Source: an uncultured Oscillospiraceae bacterium
GTDB lineage: Bacteria; Bacillota; Clostridia; Oscillospirales; Ruminococcaceae
Assembly: GCA_934466475.1 (NCBI GenBank)
Contig: CAKSLI010000006.1
Coordinates: forward strand, 1-64,000
DNA length: 64,000 nucleotides
Direction of reading: 5' to 3'
The notes under the pieces were generated by a model that worked only from the letters and a program-made list of their open reading frames with translations, was not told the DNA's origin and searched no databases. Shown piece by piece: positions 42,874 to 52,119 of this stretch. The stretch's first letter is position 1. Each line of letters begins with the position of its first letter. A program made the position numbers and the translations under genes.

Positions 42874-42922
42874 TACCTTAAGCGCCGTTTCACGAAAAAT
42901 ATTTTCTTCCTGAAAACCAGAT

Positions 42923-43058
42923 AAAAACATCAAACCCCCGCGATTTTACCCGCGGGGGTCTGATGCTGGTTTGGTTGGTAATTATATGAAAAGGTGCGGT
43001 TAACATTTTAACGTAAAGCTCCGGTCTGTGTCCCGATTTGCTGTTCCCTTTGCTTTAC
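42923..43058 (-). ncRNA. small RNA family member 2 (predicted)
   Basis: Minus strand: TATAAT (43070-43065), then a transcript of about 136 nt. It begins with a 5' stem GTAAAGC / GCTTTAC, has the same linker as member 1 (TTTTCATATAATTACCAACC then AAACCAGCATCA) and ends with GACCCCCGCG / CGCGGGGGTT plus TTTTTATC, a good terminator. It lies between the metK promoter and the pyk promoter and encodes no protein. The 32-nt linker is identical to that of member 1 and the terminator stem covaries. Confidence 0.62.
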
Positions 43059-43183
43059 GGTTATATTATAACCATACAACGTGAATTATATACGTTCGTA
43101 ATGTGAAAAATAGATAAAAACGCGTGCACAAAACTGGTATATGTTACAAATTAAATCTTATCGTAATTTTTACAAATGCTGTC

Positions 43184-43212
43184 TTGATTTATAAGGGAAA
43201 AAATGCTATAAT
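43184..43212 (+). promoter_or_regulatory. promoter of pyk
   Basis: TTGATT, a 17-bp spacer and TATAAT, 60 bp before the pyruvate kinase start. Confidence 0.7.
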
Positions 43213-43272
43213 AAATAGGAATAGCGTTCTGAGCTATCGCATCCACCAGACAAAAGAACGGAGTGTACACCT

Positions 43273-45057
43273 ATGAGAAGAACAAAGATCGTATGCACAC
43301 TGGGTCCTGCAACAAAGGACGATAAAATACTTCGCGCGCTGATTGACAGCGGAATGGACGTTGCCCGCCAGAATTTTTCACACGGCACGCATGAGAGCCA
43401 CAAGGTAGACCACGACCGCGTTATCCGCATTGCAAAGGAAGCCGGGAAGCCCGTTGCCACCCTGCTCGACACCAAGGGACCGGAGGTAAGGCTCCGCAAG
43501 TTCAAGGGCGGAGTAAAGCCCGAGATACAGACCGGCGCTGTTTTCACCCTGACGACCCGCGAGGAGGAGGGAACAGCCGAGCGCGCTTCCATAAGCTATA
43601 AGGGACTGCCCGGAGATATCTCCGCAGGCACACGCATCCTCATTGACGACGGAAACATTGTGCTCCGCTGTAATGAGATAAAGGACAACGGAGACGGCAC
43701 TTCCGATATCGTATGCTCCGTACTTAACGGCGGCGTGCTTTCTGACAACAAGGGCGTCAACGTTCCCGGCGTCAAGCTCTCCATGCCATACATCAGCAAG
43801 GTGGACGAAAGCGATATCCGCTTTGCGGCACAGGAGAACTTCGATTTCATCGCGGCGAGCTTCGTGACCTGCGCGGACGATATCCTCGAGGTAAGGAAAA
43901 TACTTGAGGAAGAGGGCAGACCCGATATCCGCATAATCGCGAAGATAGAAAGCGGAGACGGCGTGCGCAACATTGATTCTATCCTCCATGTTGCAGACGG
44001 AATCATGGTAGCCCGCGGCGATATGGGCGTTGAGATCCCGTTTGAGGAGATACCGCAGCTCCAGAAAATGCTCATCAAGAAGGGCTACAACGCCAACAAG
44101 CAGGTCATCACGGCGACCCAGATGCTTGAATCCATGATAAAGAACCCCCGCCCGACCCGTGCTGAAACAACTGACGTTGCAAACGCTATCTATGACGGCA
44201 CCAGCGCGATCATGCTCTCCGGTGAAACTGCCGCGGGACTCCACCCGGTAGAGGCAGTACGCACGATGGCGCTCATCGCTGAAACCACTGAAAAGGCGAT
44301 CGACTACAAAAAGCGCTTCTACAAGCTGGAGAATCCCGATGTGGTGAATGTTTCCACCGCTATCTCCCATGCGACTGTTTCCGCCGCCATGGACCTTGGC
44401 GCTACCGCGATAATCACCGTTACCAAGACCGGAACCACTGCCCGCATGCTCTCCCGCTACCGCCCGGAGTGCCCGATAATCTCCTGCACGACCAGCGAGA
44501 CCACGCTCCGCCAGATGGCGCTTTCCTGGGGCGTTATCCCGCTTATGGCAGAGGAGCGTATGACCTCCACTGACGACCTTATCCACCATGCGGTTCAGAA
44601 GGCTGTTGAAGCCGGTCTGCTCCACAACGGCGATCTGGTCGTAATTACTGCCGGAGTTCCGCTGGGCGTATCCGGAACAACTAACCTGATGAAGGTGCAT
44701 ATCGTTGGCGATGTTCTGGTTACCGGTCATGGGGCTACCTCCGGTACAGTGACGGCGACCGCCTGCGTATGCAAGGACGAGGCTGACGCCGCGAAGTACT
44801 TCAATTCCGGCGAGATCCTGGTTATCCCGCGCACCAGCAACGCGATACTTCCGCTGATGAAGACCGCGGCGGGCATAATCACCGAAGAGCGCGGAGACGA
44901 CAGCCATGCGGCTATCGTTGGCATGACGCTGGATATCCCGGTTATCACGGGAGCTTCCAACGCGACCCAGATACTGCGCTCCGGCACAGCAGTCACCATT
45001 GACGCTGAAAAGGGCATAGTAACAAGCGGACGTCCCGCCGAAGAAGAGGATAAGTAA
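43273..45057 (+). CDS. pyk: pyruvate kinase
   Basis: A 594-aa pyruvate kinase making pyruvate and ATP from phosphoenolpyruvate in glycolysis. N-terminal RRTKIVCTLGPA, the active-site segment IIAKIESGDGVRN and MVARGDMGVEIP, and TATQMLESM are present. Residues about 480-590 form the extra PEP-utiliser-type swivelling domain (GDDSHAAIVGM) seen in many Firmicutes pyruvate kinases. The start follows an AGAACGGAG site. Confidence 0.95.
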   Translation: MRRTKIVCTLGPATKDDKILRALIDSGMDVARQNFSHGTHESHKVDHDRVIRIAKEAGKPVATLLDTKGPEVRLRKFKGGVKPEIQTGAVFTLTTREEEGTAERASISYKGLPGDISAGTRILIDDGNIVLRCNEIKDNGDGTSDIVCSVLNGGVLSDNKGVNVPGVKLSMPYISKVDESDIRFAAQENFDFIAASFVTCADDILEVRKILEEEGRPDIRIIAKIESGDGVRNIDSILHVADGIMVARGDMGVEIPFEEIPQLQKMLIKKGYNANKQVITATQMLESMIKNPRPTRAETTDVANAIYDGTSAIMLSGETAAGLHPVEAVRTMALIAETTEKAIDYKKRFYKLENPDVVNVSTAISHATVSAAMDLGATAIITVTKTGTTARMLSRYRPECPIISCTTSETTLRQMALSWGVIPLMAEERMTSTDDLIHHAVQKAVEAGLLHNGDLVVITAGVPLGVSGTTNLMKVHIVGDVLVTGHGATSGTVTATACVCKDEADAAKYFNSGEILVIPRTSNAILPLMKTAAGIITEERGDDSHAAIVGMTLDIPVITGASNATQILRSGTAVTIDAEKGIVTSGRPAEEEDK

Positions 45058-45061
45058 CAAA

Positions 45062-45098
45062 ACACCGCGCAGGTGGATTCAGCCTGCGCGGTGTTTTT
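45062..45098 (+). terminator. terminator of pyk
   Basis: ACACCGCGCAGG / CCTGCGCGGTGT followed by TTTTT. Confidence 0.9.
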
Positions 45099-45103
45099 CT
45101 CTG

Positions 45104-45140
45104 AAAAAAATCCCTGCGGCTCAAAACCGCAGGGATTTTT
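45104..45140. terminator. bidirectional terminator
   Basis: ATCCCTGCGG / CCGCAGGGAT with A- and T-runs on both sides. It serves the small membrane-protein gene on the minus strand. Confidence 0.88.
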
Positions 45141-45153
45141 ATGTACCTTGAAA

Positions 45154-45420
45154 TTACTTGATGATTGTGATATTGCCGAGAAGGGGAACGCGGTTCTCCT
45201 GACCCTGGCAAGCGCCAACGAAAGCGATTATCCAGCATACGAACATGAATACGCTCCATGCCCAGCCAACGAACGGAATAGCGCTGAGCAGAGAGAACAG
45301 CACCAGAACCAGCGCCTGGTTGATGTGGAACTTAGCGCCTTCCTTATCGCCTGCCAGATAAGCTATGAGAAGTCCTATCCATGTAAGATAAGCAACGATA
45401 CCTGTTGTTTTTGCGTCCAT
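45154..45420 (-). CDS. small DUF4870-like membrane protein
   Basis: An 88-aa membrane protein with about three helices: an N-terminal one (GIVAYLTWIGLLIAYLAG), then AKFHINQALVLVLFSLLSAI and a last hydrophobic hairpin. AKFHINQAL is typical of the DUF4870/Tic20-like family. The start at 45420 follows CAGGAGG. Function unknown; single-gene unit. Confidence 0.78.
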   Translation of the reverse strand: MDAKTTGIVAYLTWIGLLIAYLAGDKEGAKFHINQALVLVLFSLLSAIPFVGWAWSVFMFVCWIIAFVGACQGQENRVPLLGNITIIK

Positions 45421-45567
45421 AAAAATTACCTCCTGAAATGTAAGCGCCCGTGCGTATGGCCGCCACATGCCACCGCGTAGTTTTTCCAGCGCTTTAATAT
45501 AATGATATAATAAAAATTAGCTTTTGTCAACAAAATATTGTATATATTTCAGGTACCTGAAAAGATT

Positions 45568-46989
45568 TTATACGAAAAAGCTAAAAATTTCTTTCTTGTT
45601 ATCCAGTATATCGGTAAATCTGTCCAAATATTCGTAAGGGTATTTAGGGTTCATAAGGCGGACGATCCTGCCATTCTGCCTGTCCACCAGTTTTGTGGAG
45701 GCTCCCGCGCCTACCGCAAGTATCGTCTGGAGCTCCTCCATGATGTAGGCGTTGTAGAGGCTCTCGCAGCCCGGCTTTGAATATCCGGTGTTCTCCTGGT
45801 TGTCGGCGGTGTTTTTCTGCCGGTAGAGGTAGTAGGGAACGTAGCCGCACTCCGCCAGCTTCTTGTGAGAGTAGTCTATCATGCGCTCGGCGGTGCCGGC
45901 TTCGCTGTCGCAGCCCTCGTGGAACAGCCTTGCCGCGCGCTTCAGCGAAAGGCTGTGCACCGTGATGTTCTCCGGGGAAAGCGCGCATACCCGGTCAAGG
46001 CTTGCGGTGAAGCTCTCGTAGGTATCGGTGGGAAGCCCGGCAATAAGATCCATGTTTATCACATCGAATCCGACTTCCCGCGCCATCAGGAACGCCTGCT
46101 CGGTCTGGGTGCTGTCGTGCGCCCTGCCTATTGCTTTCAGCACATCGTCGTTCATTGTCTGAGGATTCACGCTGACGCGCTCAGCCCCCGCCGCCTTTAT
46201 TGCCTCGAGCTTTTCGAGGGTTATCGTGTCCGGGCGCCCGGCTTCAACGGTGAACTCCCGGATATGCGACAGGTCGAAGCAGTCCAGCCCGGCAAACAGC
46301 CGCTTCAGCTGCTCCGCAGAAAGCACCGTGGGGGTTCCGCCGCCCACATATATCGTATCCGGGATAAGCCCGAGATGCCTGGATATCGAAGCAAGCTGCT
46401 TCATCTCCTCGGTCATTCTGACGAGGTATTCGTCAAGCCGCGCCGCCGCCTGCTGGACAGAATGCGACACAAAGCTGCAATAACTGCACCTTGTCGGACA
46501 AAAAGGGATTGAGATGTACAGGCTGAATGAATTCGCGGGAATGCTTTCCTCAAGCGGCTTCTGGATTTTCTCTATCCGGCGGGCAAGGGCGAGCTTCCGG
46601 CTGCTCACCAGGTATCCCTGGAGCGCCTGGGTGTCCGTCATTTTCGACAGCACCTTTACCGGGCGCACTCCGGTGAGAATGCCCCAGGGCAGGTCGCGCC
46701 CGGTGAACTCCCGGAGCGCCTTGTAAAGCAGAATGCACATTTCGCGCTCCTGCTCCTTTTCCGGCATGTCTGCGGGGACGCTCCGGCTCATGGAGTAGCG
46801 CTTTCCGCCGCATACAAGCTCCACAAGGAGAGTATATCCGCCGCCGTTTTCGGTGCGCGCGGTCAGGCAGTATTCGCCGTCTGCGTCCGCCATTTCGGTG
46901 GAGAGCTTTATCTGTACCGGCGGGAAGAAGCTCCTGAAAAGCCGTTCCACCTCGTATTGAAATTTGTGATTGCTGAAAATAAGTGTCAT
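45568..46989 (-). CDS. hemZ: HemZ-type radical SAM protein
   Basis: A 473-aa radical SAM protein of the oxygen-independent coproporphyrinogen dehydrogenase family, HemZ subgroup. An N-terminal domain of about 160 aa precedes PFCPTRCSYCSF, with the CxxxCxxC cluster for 4Fe-4S. YVGGGTPTVLS and GLPTDTYESF follow. HemZ-type proteins are coded in many clostridia and their true reaction is not settled. The start at 46989 (MTLIFSNH) follows AAAGGA; the frame is open further upstream without a good site. Confidence 0.85.
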   Translation of the reverse strand: MTLIFSNHKFQYEVERLFRSFFPPVQIKLSTEMADADGEYCLTARTENGGGYTLLVELVCGGKRYSMSRSVPADMPEKEQEREMCILLYKALREFTGRDLPWGILTGVRPVKVLSKMTDTQALQGYLVSSRKLALARRIEKIQKPLEESIPANSFSLYISIPFCPTRCSYCSFVSHSVQQAAARLDEYLVRMTEEMKQLASISRHLGLIPDTIYVGGGTPTVLSAEQLKRLFAGLDCFDLSHIREFTVEAGRPDTITLEKLEAIKAAGAERVSVNPQTMNDDVLKAIGRAHDSTQTEQAFLMAREVGFDVINMDLIAGLPTDTYESFTASLDRVCALSPENITVHSLSLKRAARLFHEGCDSEAGTAERMIDYSHKKLAECGYVPYYLYRQKNTADNQENTGYSKPGCESLYNAYIMEELQTILAVGAGASTKLVDRQNGRIVRLMNPKYPYEYLDRFTDILDNKKEIFSFFV

Positions 46990-47099
46990 TTCGTATATCC
47001 TTTTTGTTGCATGGTAAGCACTGATTAAATCACGCCTGACGGCTTGGTACGCATCTTGCTTGCAGTTTTCCGCCATATTGCACAATCTGCGCATCAGAT

Positions 47100-47849
47100 T
47101 TAATCATTGCTTCCCTTGAAAAAATACTCCGTCACGAATTCCGGGAACCTTTCCCGCGGAGCAGTGACCTTTCTGCGCGCCGTTATCATTTCCTCCGGCA
47201 TATCGTCAGGAAACAGCGCCGTATCTGCGATATTCAGCAGGGGCACGTCCATAAGGCTGTCGCCCGCGCAGATGATTTTACGCCCGGGAGCTATCATGTC
47301 GGCGAGCCGTTTTGCGAGGGCTCCCTTGCAGAGCTTTTCCGGCAGGGCGTAAAGCTTCGCGCCTGTGCAGAAGCACTTCACGCGCTCCCCGGCGGCGCTC
47401 CTGAGCGCTTCCAGCGAGATTTCCGGGCGCTCAGACTTTGTGAAAAGAAACAGCCCGTCCACCATGCGTATCTCAAAGCTGCGGTGAGGGTCGCGCTCCA
47501 TTGCTTCGCGGCAGAGTGAGAGCTCCGCGCGGCATTCCTGCGTGAAGCTGCGTGCGAGCTCCGCCCATTCCGGGTCGGGAATACCGTTCACCAGCAGAGT
47601 GCCGCCGTTGTCTGCGAGGGCGTATTCCGGCGCGAAGCCCTCGGGAAAGCGTATCCTGCGGTACTGCTCAATGCTCCGCGTCGTGACCGGGATAACCGAG
47701 AGCCCGGGCAGGAGCTCCGCCTGTTTTGCAGTAATGCAGGATATTTCAGCGCCGTCCTTGCATTCGCAGACTATGTCCCCCGGGAGCTTTTTTCCGGCTG
47801 AAAAAATCAGCGTGCCGTCAAGGTCGGAGAAGAAAACCGCGTCACACAT
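47100..47849 (-). CDS. HAD-superfamily phosphatase of the ter-like module
   Basis: A 249-aa HAD hydrolase. Motif I is FFSDLDGTLI, motif II lies in PVTTRS, and motif IV is CAGDSLMDVPLL with the paired Asp. A cap domain of about 90 aa sits in between. The ATG overlaps the stop of the upstream fusion gene by 8 bp, so it is made with it. HAD proteins of this type accompany PRTase-TRSP and StiP proteins in ter-associated gene sets, where they are thought to dephosphorylate a nucleotide-like product. Confidence 0.82.
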   Translation of the reverse strand: MCDAVFFSDLDGTLIFSAGKKLPGDIVCECKDGAEISCITAKQAELLPGLSVIPVTTRSIEQYRRIRFPEGFAPEYALADNGGTLLVNGIPDPEWAELARSFTQECRAELSLCREAMERDPHRSFEIRMVDGLFLFTKSERPEISLEALRSAAGERVKCFCTGAKLYALPEKLCKGALAKRLADMIAPGRKIICAGDSLMDVPLLNIADTALFPDDMPEEMITARRKVTAPRERFPEFVTEYFFKGSND

Positions 47850-50031
47850 TGTCCATTACCCTGATTATGCCGCAGGCTTCGTAGCACCGGAGCGGGTATT
47901 CACGGACTTCTACGCCCTTTTCCTGCGCAAGCTCCACGATGTGCCGTGTGAGAGGACTGTTCCTGTCCCGCAGAAGTATCAGCTCCGGAATGCGCCGCAG
48001 GAGCACGCGGGTTGTTTCGCCGATTCCCGGTTTTACGAGCTTGATGTCCTTTACGCCGAATTTCTCCGCGATGTCCCGCGCCTCCGCAAGACCTCCGCCG
48101 GATATCATAGGCGGCAGCGTAGCGGCTTCATAGCTCATTTCGCGCTCTATCGCCGAGATGAAATCCATTGTCCTGTCGGAGCCCGCGAGCTCTCCGAAGT
48201 ACGCCGCCCCGTGGAATCCGTCCGGACTTATCAGCCCGTCTTTCAGCACAGTCCGGCTGAACAGCCCGGAGACCACGCTGTTAAGGCAGGCGCATGGGAT
48301 GAACATGTCGTCGTGAGTTCCGCACAGCCTGCAAAGCCCGGCCGGGTCGGCGAGCACGGCAATTTCGCAGAGCCTGTCGAGCCTGTCCCTGCCGATGCCG
48401 TATTCAAACAGCGGGAATTGCTCCATTGCACTGCGGAGGGTGCGGGTTATCATGCCCTTTCCGGTCCAGCCGTCAATGAACTGTATTCCCTCGGCGGAAT
48501 GCCGCGCAAGTATATATTCCAGAGCCCGGCGGTCTATCCCGCGCCCGACAATTATCGAGATAGAGTAGTGCGGCAGGGAAACGCCGTATTTCTTACGGAT
48601 ATAGCGCTTTATCAGCACGCCTGCCGGAGTGCCCGCCCGTGCGAGGGAGACCAGGACGGCGCGCCTGCCCTTTTCCGCCCATATAGCCTCGGCAACGGTG
48701 CGCACCGCGTCCGCATTCGGCTTTGCCCAGAGCCTGAGACCGCGCTCGTATTCCTGAAAATACGCCGGGGACGGCTCGTATTCCGCCGGGAGAAGCTCGC
48801 TGTAATGTACGCCGCCCTGTATGAGCTTTTCGCGCTCCCTTGCAGGAAGCGGCTGGAGCTTGCCTGTGATGTCAGTCAGCAGGAGCTGCACGTCCTCCGG
48901 CGGGTAGCTTGTCGGGAGCCTTTTCCCGTGCCAGTGGATCACAATTACCTTTCTGCCGCCTGCGGCTCCGCAGAGAGCCTGCAACGCTGCCTCGTCCGGA
49001 GACTCCGCGTCCGTCATGATAATGCTGAGGTCGCACGGCTCGCTGTTGTAGAGGTAAACGGTGCGCCCCGGGTCGTAAACGCTGGGGAGCTTCGCACGGC
49101 TCACTATCGGATATTCTCCGGGCGCGGGGAGCTCAAACCCGCTCCTGTCGGAGCCCGCCGGGAGCATAGGGCTCCTGGTGGTGCAGTGCACGACTGTCCT
49201 GCGGAATTTCCGCGAGAGCATTTTCCCAAGAATGAGCGGCGCATAGCAGAATTCCTCAGTGCCGATTATTTCCAGCACCTCGCCGGGGGAATCCGGAAAA
49301 TCCGCTGCAAGCTGAGCGCAGAATCCGCGCGATTCTGCAAGAAAGCTGTCGGAATTTACGCCGAGCCGCGGGTCAAATATCGTGTTTATATGACGGATTT
49401 CTGCGGCATTCCTGGGCTGTGTTTCCCTGTCGGGAATGAAGTTTTCCGGTATCGTGCGGTTGGTCATATCCTCCAGACGGGCGAGATATACAGGGGTCAT
49501 TCCGCTGTCGGAGAGCAGCTCAAGGCTCTCCGCAGAAGCCGCCAGAGCCGCCGCGAATATATCGCACCCGGGGGAGAGACAGCCGTCCAGCGCGTTTTTG
49601 AGGTTAACGGCAGTTCGCCCGGTGGTGAACTCATCGTCCACGAGGATCACCTGCGACGCCCTGCGTAGCGCGTCCTCGTCCCGCACGCACAGAAAGTGCT
49701 GCTTCGCGTGGCTGTGGCGTTCCTCGAAAGAGAGCGCAGGAGCCCAGTCCGGGAGTTTTTCCCGGGTGGTGGTCAGGAAGAAGCAGTCGTGGAAGAATCC
49801 GGACACCACTGCGCCTATCGCCGTGGCGGTCTCCGCAAATGCCACAACAACAGTGGGCTTTTCAGAGCGCCCGTCCTGCGCGAGCTTCTGTCCGAGCTGC
49901 TCCATTAGCTCCAGCGAAGCCGCCGGGTCGGACGGGAAGTGCTTTGCCTGCCGCGTGTTCAGTATTATGTGGGCGCGGTCGGGATTGTTTTCCCGTTTTG
50001 CGAGAAACAGGTGCGATACGTTGTTTTTCAT
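47842..50031 (-). CDS. PRTase-TRSP-StiP-PELOTA fusion protein
   Basis: A 729-aa multidomain protein. Residues about 1-225 form a phosphoribosyltransferase with the PRPP loop VILVDDEFTTGRTA. About 225-400 form a TRSP domain, named for the motif seen here as TTRSP. About 415-645 match the StiP cysteine-protease-like domain (VSLARAGTPAGVLIKRY, HYSISIIVGRGID, FIDGWTGKG, CLNSVVSGLFSRT). About 650-729 form a PELOTA-like RNA-binding domain (KLVKPGIGETTRVLL). In ter-linked gene sets these parts are usually split over two proteins. Expected role: making or processing a nucleotide-like or RNA-linked compound in stress or phage response. Confidence 0.85.
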   Translation of the reverse strand: MKNNVSHLFLAKRENNPDRAHIILNTRQAKHFPSDPAASLELMEQLGQKLAQDGRSEKPTVVVAFAETATAIGAVVSGFFHDCFFLTTTREKLPDWAPALSFEERHSHAKQHFLCVRDEDALRRASQVILVDDEFTTGRTAVNLKNALDGCLSPGCDIFAAALAASAESLELLSDSGMTPVYLARLEDMTNRTIPENFIPDRETQPRNAAEIRHINTIFDPRLGVNSDSFLAESRGFCAQLAADFPDSPGEVLEIIGTEEFCYAPLILGKMLSRKFRRTVVHCTTRSPMLPAGSDRSGFELPAPGEYPIVSRAKLPSVYDPGRTVYLYNSEPCDLSIIMTDAESPDEAALQALCGAAGGRKVIVIHWHGKRLPTSYPPEDVQLLLTDITGKLQPLPAREREKLIQGGVHYSELLPAEYEPSPAYFQEYERGLRLWAKPNADAVRTVAEAIWAEKGRRAVLVSLARAGTPAGVLIKRYIRKKYGVSLPHYSISIIVGRGIDRRALEYILARHSAEGIQFIDGWTGKGMITRTLRSAMEQFPLFEYGIGRDRLDRLCEIAVLADPAGLCRLCGTHDDMFIPCACLNSVVSGLFSRTVLKDGLISPDGFHGAAYFGELAGSDRTMDFISAIEREMSYEAATLPPMISGGGLAEARDIAEKFGVKDIKLVKPGIGETTRVLLRRIPELILLRDRNSPLTRHIVELAQEKGVEVREYPLRCYEACGIIRVMDNV

Positions 50032-50053
50032 ATTTACTCCAAACCTCGTTGAA

Positions 50054-50746
50054 TCAGAGTTTCAGCGTTCTCTCCCTCGGGTATACCTTACCCTCCCTGA
50101 GCAGCCGGAGATAGTCCGCAGGGCAGTTTATGGGCTCCGGGACGTCTATCCCGCCGCCGAAAAGCTTGTCAAGGTGGTGGCTGTCGGAGCCGCCGGTCTT
50201 TATCAGCCCATAGCTGTCAGCATAGAGTTTTGCGCGCTCGTTGTAGAGCTTGCGCGGGTCGTGGCTGGCGTTGATGACCTCCACAGCGTCAACGTCGCAG
50301 GGATAGAGGCTGATGTGGTGGATATAGGGATCATAGCGGAACGGGTGCGCGTGTACTATGAAGCAGCCCAGTTCCTTGCGGAGCTTCCTGAACAGAACGC
50401 GCTCGTCAGTGTGCATGAGGAGCTCCTCGTTCTGCTTCATCCAGTCCTTTTCCATGCCGTATATGAGAAAATCCGCGTTGTAAACAGTGAATTCACAGCC
50501 GAACCAGACCTTCAGCCCGATGTTATCGCCGGCTTCCTTTGCGTGCTCGTAGCCAAGGAAGTAGCGGTCCACGCGCTCCTCCCAGGGCAGATCCCGCGGG
50601 ACCGCCGTATTCGCGTTGAAGAAGTGATCGGTTATGAAAATGCCGTCATAGCCGAGCTCCTTGTGGGCTCTTGCCATATCCGCCGCCGGAGCGGAGGCGC
50701 AGGCGCTGCCTTCCTTAGTGTGGAGATGCGTTTCATATTTGTACAT
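50054..50746 (-). CDS. PHP-domain phosphoesterase
   Basis: A 230-aa PHP protein. The metal-binding motifs HLHT (residues 7-10), DGIFITDH, CEFTVY, HAHP and GSDSH are all present, so hydrolase activity is likely. The start at 50746 follows GGAGG, with an 11-nt gap. It is encoded 22 bp upstream of the PRTase-StiP fusion on the same strand and probably shares its pathway. The substrate could be a phosphoester intermediate; histidinol phosphate is unlikely without other his genes. Confidence 0.8.
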   Translation of the reverse strand: MYKYETHLHTKEGSACASAPAADMARAHKELGYDGIFITDHFFNANTAVPRDLPWEERVDRYFLGYEHAKEAGDNIGLKVWFGCEFTVYNADFLIYGMEKDWMKQNEELLMHTDERVLFRKLRKELGCFIVHAHPFRYDPYIHHISLYPCDVDAVEVINASHDPRKLYNERAKLYADSYGLIKTGGSDSHHLDKLFGGGIDVPEPINCPADYLRLLREGKVYPRERTLKL

Positions 50747-50882
50747 TGATATTTGGACCTCCGTAGGTATATACATTGAATCATACAGAAATATTGTACC
50801 ACAAAGGGCAGATTTTTGCAAGATGAAAAAGCGGGAATTTACTGCCGTTTATCCGCATAATATGGCAGTATGGGGTGATCAC

Positions 50883-51173
50883 ATGGTTTACAGCTTCAAC
50901 GACCTTAAATGCAAGGAGATAATCAATATTCGCAATGGCTGCCGCATAGGATTCCCGGACGATATCGAATTCGAGAACTGCACCGCAAAGATATGCCGCC
51001 TGATCGTATTCGGCAGGGCGCGCTTCTTCGGGCTTTTCGGCAGGGAGGACGACATCTGCATTAAGTGGTGCGACATAGAGGTCATCGGCGAGGATACTAT
51101 ACTCGTTTCCTGTCAGGAATCGTCAGGTTCACCAAAGAAACGCGGAAAATTCTTTGGAAATTTGTTAAAGTAG
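50883..51173 (+). CDS. YlmC/YmxH-family sporulation protein
   Basis: A 96-aa PRC-barrel-like protein. MVYSFNDLKCKEIINI at the start and GRARFFGLFGREDDICIKWCDIEVIG later match the YlmC/YmxH family found in spore-forming Firmicutes. The start at 50883 has GGGGTGATC directly upstream; an ATG at 50823 lacks such a site. Its role in sporulation is known only by association. Confidence 0.8.
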   Translation: MVYSFNDLKCKEIINIRNGCRIGFPDDIEFENCTAKICRLIVFGRARFFGLFGREDDICIKWCDIEVIGEDTILVSCQESSGSPKKRGKFFGNLLK

Positions 51174-51188
51174 ACAGTAAGATTTGTG

Positions 51189-51217
51189 TTGAAAAAAGCG
51201 GTTGTTTGTGGTATAAT
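51189..51217 (+). promoter_or_regulatory. promoter of rpsB-tsf
   Basis: TTGAAA, a 17-bp spacer and TATAAT. The roughly 120-nt leader that follows may carry autoregulation by S2, but I recognise no defined element in it. Confidence 0.7.
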
Positions 51218-51347
51218 ATTTCAGTAAGTGTGCGGTAATACTATGCACAAATACACACACGGTCTGGCAGTTCCGCCGGTGCGCTCACGCGTCCGGAACA
51301 CAGCAGACGTGGAGGAAAAATTCAACCAAATTCAGGAGGAAACACAA

Positions 51348-52079
51348 ATGGCAGTAGTATCTATGAAGCAGCTTCTCGAAGCAGGCGTACATTTCGGTCA
51401 CCAGACAAGAAGATGGAACCCTAAGATGGCTCCCTATATCTTCACCGAGAGAAACGGCATCTACATCATCGACCTTCAGAAGACCGTAAGAAAGCTCGAT
51501 GAGGCTTACAACTTCGTTCACGAGGTTGCAGCAAACGGCGGCGAGATCCTGTTCGTAGGCACCAAGAAGCAGGCTGCTGATTCCATCAAGGAAGAGGCTA
51601 CCCGCGCAGGCGCTCACTATGTAAACGCTAGATGGCTCGGCGGTATGATGACCAACTTCAAGACCATCCAGAGAAGAATCGCAAGACTTGAGCAGCTCCA
51701 CACAATGGAGACAGACGGAACATTCGATCTGCTCCCCAAGAAGGAAGTTGTTAAGCTCAACCTCGAGATCGAAAAGCTCGAGAAGTTCCTCGGCGGTATC
51801 AAGAACATGAAGAAGCTCCCCGGCGCTCTCTTCGTTGTTGACCCCCGCAAGGAGAAGATCGCAGTATCCGAGGCTAAGAAGCTCGGTATCCCGGTAGTTG
51901 CTATCGTTGATACAAACTGCGATCCTGACGAGATCGACTATGTGATCCCCGGCAATGACGACGCTATCAGAGCTGTAAAGCTCATCGCCGGCGCTATGGC
52001 TGACGCTATCATCTCTGCAAAGCAGGGTACAGAGGAAGCAGCTGCTGAGCAGGAAGCTCCCGCTGAGGACGCTGAGTAA
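51348..52079 (+). CDS. rpsB: 30S ribosomal protein S2
   Basis: A 243-aa S2. [22 protein letters not shown], in its conserved parts, opens the protein, and [13 protein letters not shown] and [14 protein letters not shown] follow. The C-terminus is an acidic Ala/Glu tail. Codon use is strongly biased, as expected for high expression. The start at 51348 follows AGGAGGAAA. rpsB and tsf form the usual pair. Confidence 0.96.
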   Translation: MAVVSMKQLLEAGVHFGHQTRRWNPKMAPYIFTERNGIYIIDLQKTVRKLDEAYNFVHEVAANGGEILFVGTKKQAADSIKEEATRAGAHYVNARWLGGMMTNFKTIQRRIARLEQLHTMETDGTFDLLPKKEVVKLNLEIEKLEKFLGGIKNMKKLPGALFVVDPRKEKIAVSEAKKLGIPVVAIVDTNCDPDEIDYVIPGNDDAIRAVKLIAGAMADAIISAKQGTEEAAAEQEAPAEDAE

Positions 52080-52119
52080 TTCCGGATAGGAACGTTATAT
52101 CAAGTAAAGGAGAATACAA

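Noticed and set aside
43378..45060. 560-codon open frame on the minus strand
   Set aside because: It is a complete shadow of pyruvate kinase, with a His/Cys-rich, unstructured translation and no start signal.
47542..49668. 708-codon open frame on the plus strand
   Set aside because: It lies antisense to the PRTase-StiP fusion and HAD genes, encodes no recognisable domain and has no ribosome site. Long antisense frames are common in GC-rich coding DNA with this codon use.
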